Shown in pieces: positions 6,137 through 8,315 of a stretch of DNA of 8,315 bases. The stretch spans positions 1 through 8,315 of the forward strand of contig JAESQG010000297.1 of assembly GCA_016765265.1 (NCBI GenBank), in the 5' to 3' direction. Both the position numbers and the translations under genes were made by a program. Each line of letters opens with the position of its first letter. Positions within the stretch are counted from its first letter, which is position 1. The stretch is from Pseudomonadales bacterium (GTDB lineage: Bacteria > Pseudomonadota > Gammaproteobacteria > Pseudomonadales > DC-out160). The notes beneath the pieces are model-generated. The model saw only the letters and a program-made list of their open reading frames with translations, was not told where the DNA came from and made no database searches.

Positions 6137-7276
6137 CTACTTTACATGAGCTGTAATACGTTTATGAAAGTGCTGTAACGCGGGCTCATTACGCCCGAAC
6201 ACCAATTTTTTATCACAAACGGCGAAGTCTAGCTGAGCATTGCTTGCCAATGGAAAGTCTTCCTTTTTTACAGTATTCATAAGCAAGGTCATATTATTAT
6301 CCCAATGCCTGCTGGCCGATTCGGTGTCTATCGGATCGGGCGCATATAAGGATACATGCATGCGAGATTCGTTGGGAGTAGCACCAGGATAAACCCGCCA
6401 AGTTTCCAAATGATCTCCCTGCATAATAAATAAAGTATTCGGGAACAGTACGTAAACCAATGCCGTGTGTAAAACAAGATCCCATTCTTGCTCAGGAACT
6501 CCCCGCAATTTGTCGATAGATTTACGAGCAGCTACCATCCGCAGATGGTCTCCCATATCATCGAAGGTAGCAAGATTATTGTGGAGCAGAGGCGCAATCG
6601 TTTTACCGTGCAGCGTACTTAAATGGTAGGTCTCAAGAAAGGTATCCATCACCATCTTCCAATTCACTTTCGCTTCCAGAACTCGGGTTTCAAAATGGTG
6701 ATAGCCATCTACTTTATAACTTTTTAAATCTTTGGCAAAGCCTCCCAAAAATTCGGCCGGATTGATCGGCTCCCCCGGAGTGGGCCTAACGAAAACCATG
6801 CCATCATGCTCAACAACTGGCAGAGGTAGCAACCCTGAATTTTTCTTATCGACTTCTTCAAAACCAGTATTAAAGGGAATAGTCATTAAATTACCGGTAT
6901 CGGCTTCATAACTCCAAGAGTGGTAGGGACAGCGCATCTGCTTTAAGCCTTCACCCCTATCACAGGCAAGACGCGCCCCGCGATGACGACAAATATTTTT
7001 ATAAGCGGCCACTTCACCTTTGCTGGTTCTGACCACGATAATGGGTACACCTGAAAAATCATCACAGACATAATCGCCCGAATTAGGAATTTCGCAGCTC
7101 AAGCAAATCAAAAGCGGAAATTGGCGAAATAACACGGCCTTCTCTCTTTCCGCGTACTCTTCAGAAATGTAATCAGTTTTTGACTGCCGATAAATGTTAT
7201 CAGCTAACTCTGTTGTTTTATTCTCTTTAAACTCAAATAATTGGTTCACTAAATCAATTTGGTCTTGTTGCTGCAT
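6137..7276 (-). CDS. Rieske non-heme iron aromatic-ring-hydroxylating oxygenase, alpha subunit
   Basis: With the start chosen here the protein has 379 residues. The N-terminal Rieske domain has CRHRG (Cys96, His98) and CPYHSW (Cys116, His119), the four ligands of a [2Fe-2S] cluster. The catalytic domain has NWKMVMDTFLETYHLSTLH (205-223). In it His218 and His223 are mononuclear iron ligands and Glu215 sits where the bridging acid between the two metal centres lies. Asp340, in KKEDFPL, is the likely third iron ligand. All expected residues are present, so the subunit should be functional; it would hydroxylate a ring or alicyclic substrate in the cytosol using electrons from a reductase and ferredoxin. 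No beta subunit, ferredoxin or reductase is seen nearby. The longest ORF starts at 7294. I prefer ATG 7274-7276 because GGAGGAG (7286-7292) lies nine bases upstream and would otherwise be inside the coding region. Last gene of the minus-strand operon. Confidence 0.93.
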   Translation of the reverse strand: MQQQDQIDLVNQLFEFKENKTTELADNIYRQSKTDYISEEYAEREKAVLFRQFPLLICLSCEIPNSGDYVCDDFSGVPIIVVRTSKGEVAAYKNICRHRGARLACDRGEGLKQMRCPYHSWSYEADTGNLMTIPFNTGFEEVDKKNSGLLPLPVVEHDGMVFVRPTPGEPINPAEFLGGFAKDLKSYKVDGYHHFETRVLEAKVNWKMVMDTFLETYHLSTLHGKTIAPLLHNNLATFDDMGDHLRMVAARKSIDKLRGVPEQEWDLVLHTALVYVLFPNTLFIMQGDHLETWRVYPGATPNESRMHVSLYAPDPIDTESASRHWDNNMTLLMNTVKKEDFPLASNAQLDFAVCDKKLVFGRNEPALQHFHKRITAHVK

Positions 7277-7285
7277 TGATAAATA

Positions 7286-7292
7286 CTCCTCC
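7286..7292 (-). promoter_or_regulatory. Shine-Dalgarno deciding the oxygenase start
   Basis: The minus strand reads GGAGGAG nine bases before the ATG at 7276. The upstream in-frame ATG at 7294 directly abuts this sequence and has no Shine-Dalgarno of its own, so the shorter protein is favoured. Confidence 0.75.
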
Positions 7293-7351
7293 ATAAAACT
7301 AATCAGTCACATAGAATACTCGTGATGTTTGCCATTTTACCCTAAAACACG

Positions 7352-8200
7352 TCAGGCTGCCTCAATTCTAATCAATGCGCCAAAGGCATTCTCAGGGGAA
7401 ATTTCCAATACATTGGGGTCATCCTTAGAAGGACCGACGGCAACGCCATTCTTACTCAAGGATAACGCTGTGGACTCCAGGTTGGGGGACGTCAACACCA
7501 GCGCATACATGCCTTCCCTATCTTCTTCTAAATGACGCTGTATAGCACCAGCGAAAGGTCTGGACGCATTCTTCGCAGCGACTAACTCTATAGCACCACC
7601 TGTGGGAGGCTGGCAGATCACCGAGTAAACGCCGCGATCCTCATCATCCACAATACCCCCTATGGGCATATTAAATTGTTTGCCGTAAACCTCTCTCGCG
7701 TGAACGATATCTTCTACTGCTATTATCACCCGAGCAATCCCCGATAAACGGGGAGCGCTATCGTCGAGATCTCCTTTAAATTCACCCTTAAACGAGTTCA
7801 CGGGATAGACTCGAATAAGAACACCGTGTGTCGAACTCGGATGAACATCGCGACCAAAAGCACCACGCATCAAGCGCATAACATTAAGGCCACGACTCGC
7901 TAACTCATCAGCTTCATCATCGGGAACTGGGGCCTCTAACATCAATGCAAAGAGGCCCTCACCTCTTCGATCCAAAAAACTTTGCAGACTTTTGCTTAAG
8001 GGAGTATCGGGGTCCACCGGAGACATTAATTCTATATTGCTACCCCCTTCAGGCAGACACATCCCTAAGGCCGCGCCATAGTCCTTCCGACTGCTTTTAG
8101 ACATATCTATGACGGGCATTTTAAGCTTGTCTTTGAAAAAGCTGACTAGCCCACTATAATCCTTCGCTGCTATGGCAATACGCGGCATTCCAGTTATCAT
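7352..8200 (-). CDS. Tandem two-domain VOC (glyoxalase/bleomycin-resistance/epimerase fold) protein
   Basis: The 282-residue cytosolic protein is an internal duplication. Repeat 1 (about 6-134) runs from MPRIAIAAKDY through NIELMSP and EGLFALMLEA to THGVLIRVYP. Repeat 2 (about 154-282) runs from IARVIIAVEDI through GAIELVAA and EGMYALVLTS to AFGALIRIEA. HPSSTHGVLIR resembles the methylmalonyl-CoA epimerase HPKSTHGVL motif. In metal-dependent VOC enzymes the first strand has His, the third module has His, and the last strand ends in Glu. Here the first His is Arg in both repeats (Arg7, Arg158), the HH-type position is FA or YA, and the last Glu is Arg (Arg130, Arg278). The usual metal site therefore seems lost, arguing against extradiol dioxygenase or glyoxalase chemistry. 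A binding or metal-free isomerase role is possible. The start at 8200 is preceded by GGAG six bases upstream; the 8212 ATG has none. It lies 34 bases after the isomerase stop and 75 bases before the oxygenase. Confidence 0.85.
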   Translation of the reverse strand: MITGMPRIAIAAKDYSGLVSFFKDKLKMPVIDMSKSSRKDYGAALGMCLPEGGSNIELMSPVDPDTPLSKSLQSFLDRRGEGLFALMLEAPVPDDEADELASRGLNVMRLMRGAFGRDVHPSSTHGVLIRVYPVNSFKGEFKGDLDDSAPRLSGIARVIIAVEDIVHAREVYGKQFNMPIGGIVDDEDRGVYSVICQPPTGGAIELVAAKNASRPFAGAIQRHLEEDREGMYALVLTSPNLESTALSLSKNGVAVGPSKDDPNVLEISPENAFGALIRIEAA

Positions 8201-8206
8201 TTTTGT

Positions 8207-8210
8207 CTCC
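8207..8210 (-). promoter_or_regulatory. Shine-Dalgarno deciding the VOC start
   Basis: The minus strand reads GGAG six bases before the ATG at 8200. This GGAG lies immediately after the ATG at 8212, which itself has no binding site, so the 8200 start is preferred. The same layout, a false ATG joined to the Shine-Dalgarno, occurs at the oxygenase. Confidence 0.6.
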
Positions 8211-8234
8211 ATTCTAAATAGACTATTATTAATT

Positions 8235-8315
8235 TCATAAACCCAGTGCCTGCTCCACTAGCGGCAACCGGTCATTTCCAAAAAACATATCATCGCCATT
8301 GACAAACATGGTAGG
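8235..8315 (-). CDS. 2-hydroxychromene-2-carboxylate isomerase-like / DsbA-type protein, C-terminal end (runs off right edge)
   Basis: Only the last 26 codons and the TGA stop are inside the window. The tail reads PTMFVNGDDMFFGNDRLPLV followed by EQALGL. Members of the 2-hydroxychromene-2-carboxylate isomerase family (GST-kappa/DsbA thioredoxin fold) end in VPTFxVxGxxFWGxDRLxxV, with the cis-proline at the start of this piece, and this match is the sole evidence. Known members isomerise ring-cleavage products such as hydroxychromene carboxylate in naphthalene-type degradation using glutathione. A DsbA-like oxidoreductase cannot be excluded from the fragment. Its gene would be upstream in the minus-strand operon of the VOC protein and oxygenase, with 34 bases between its stop and the VOC start. 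The N-terminal catalytic region is not visible. Confidence 0.75.
   Translation of the reverse strand, partial: PTMFVNGDDMFFGNDRLPLVEQALGL

Noticed and set aside
7352..8200. Type I extradiol ring-cleavage dioxygenase (similar length, two VOC domains)
   Set aside because: The His-His-Glu iron ligands required in the second domain are not present.
1..8315. Mobile elements, CRISPR arrays, tRNA or rRNA genes
   Set aside because: No transposase or integrase, no regularly spaced repeats, no terminal inverted repeats and no RNA gene signature were seen on either strand.

Overview
The window looks like part of a catabolic gene region from a Gram-negative, probably gammaproteobacterial (possibly marine) chromosome. 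The evidence is the set of CoA-linked and Rieske oxygenase genes typical of aromatic, alicyclic or steroid degraders, moderate GC (by eye a little under 50 %), dense operons with clear Shine-Dalgarno sequences, and a secreted CnrX/CpxP-type periplasmic protein. The lineage is an inference; no rRNA or marker gene is present.

Layout. Positions 1-176 (minus) hold the first 58 codons of an alpha-methylacyl-CoA racemase-like family III CoA-transferase that runs off the left edge. Positions 177-659 are a divergent, gene-free control region with two tandem 13-bp palindromes. Positions 660-6040 (plus) form a probable five-gene operon: an MFS carboxylate-type permease, an acyl-CoA dehydrogenase, a family III CoA-transferase (its ATG overlaps the previous stop by one base), an acetyl-CoA hydrolase/4-hydroxybutyrate CoA-transferase-like protein, and a small exported protein with His/Met metal-ligand-like motifs. 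Positions 6041-6136 are a short convergent spacer with a hairpin that could stop transcription from both sides. Positions 6137-8315 (minus) hold a second operon, read right to left: the C-terminal end of a 2-hydroxychromene-2-carboxylate isomerase-like (DsbA/GST-kappa fold) protein, a tandem two-domain VOC protein, and a Rieske non-heme iron oxygenase alpha subunit.

How the genes could work together (inference): the MFS permease imports an organic acid, the family III CoA-transferase makes its CoA thioester, the acyl-CoA dehydrogenase introduces a double bond, and the racemase-like protein would fix the stereochemistry of an alpha-methyl branch. The minus-strand operon would oxygenate and rearrange a ring compound. 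The substrate cannot be read from the sequence.

Most notable: the family I CoA-transferase-like protein appears to have Gly where its relatives have the thioester-forming glutamate, so it may catalyse something other than CoA transfer. The VOC protein appears to lack the usual metal ligands in both repeats, with matching Arg replacements. A metal-sensor-like periplasmic protein sits unexpectedly at the end of a CoA-catabolic operon. Start codons of the acyl-CoA dehydrogenase, VOC and Rieske genes are placed downstream of the longest-ORF starts, on Shine-Dalgarno or homology grounds.
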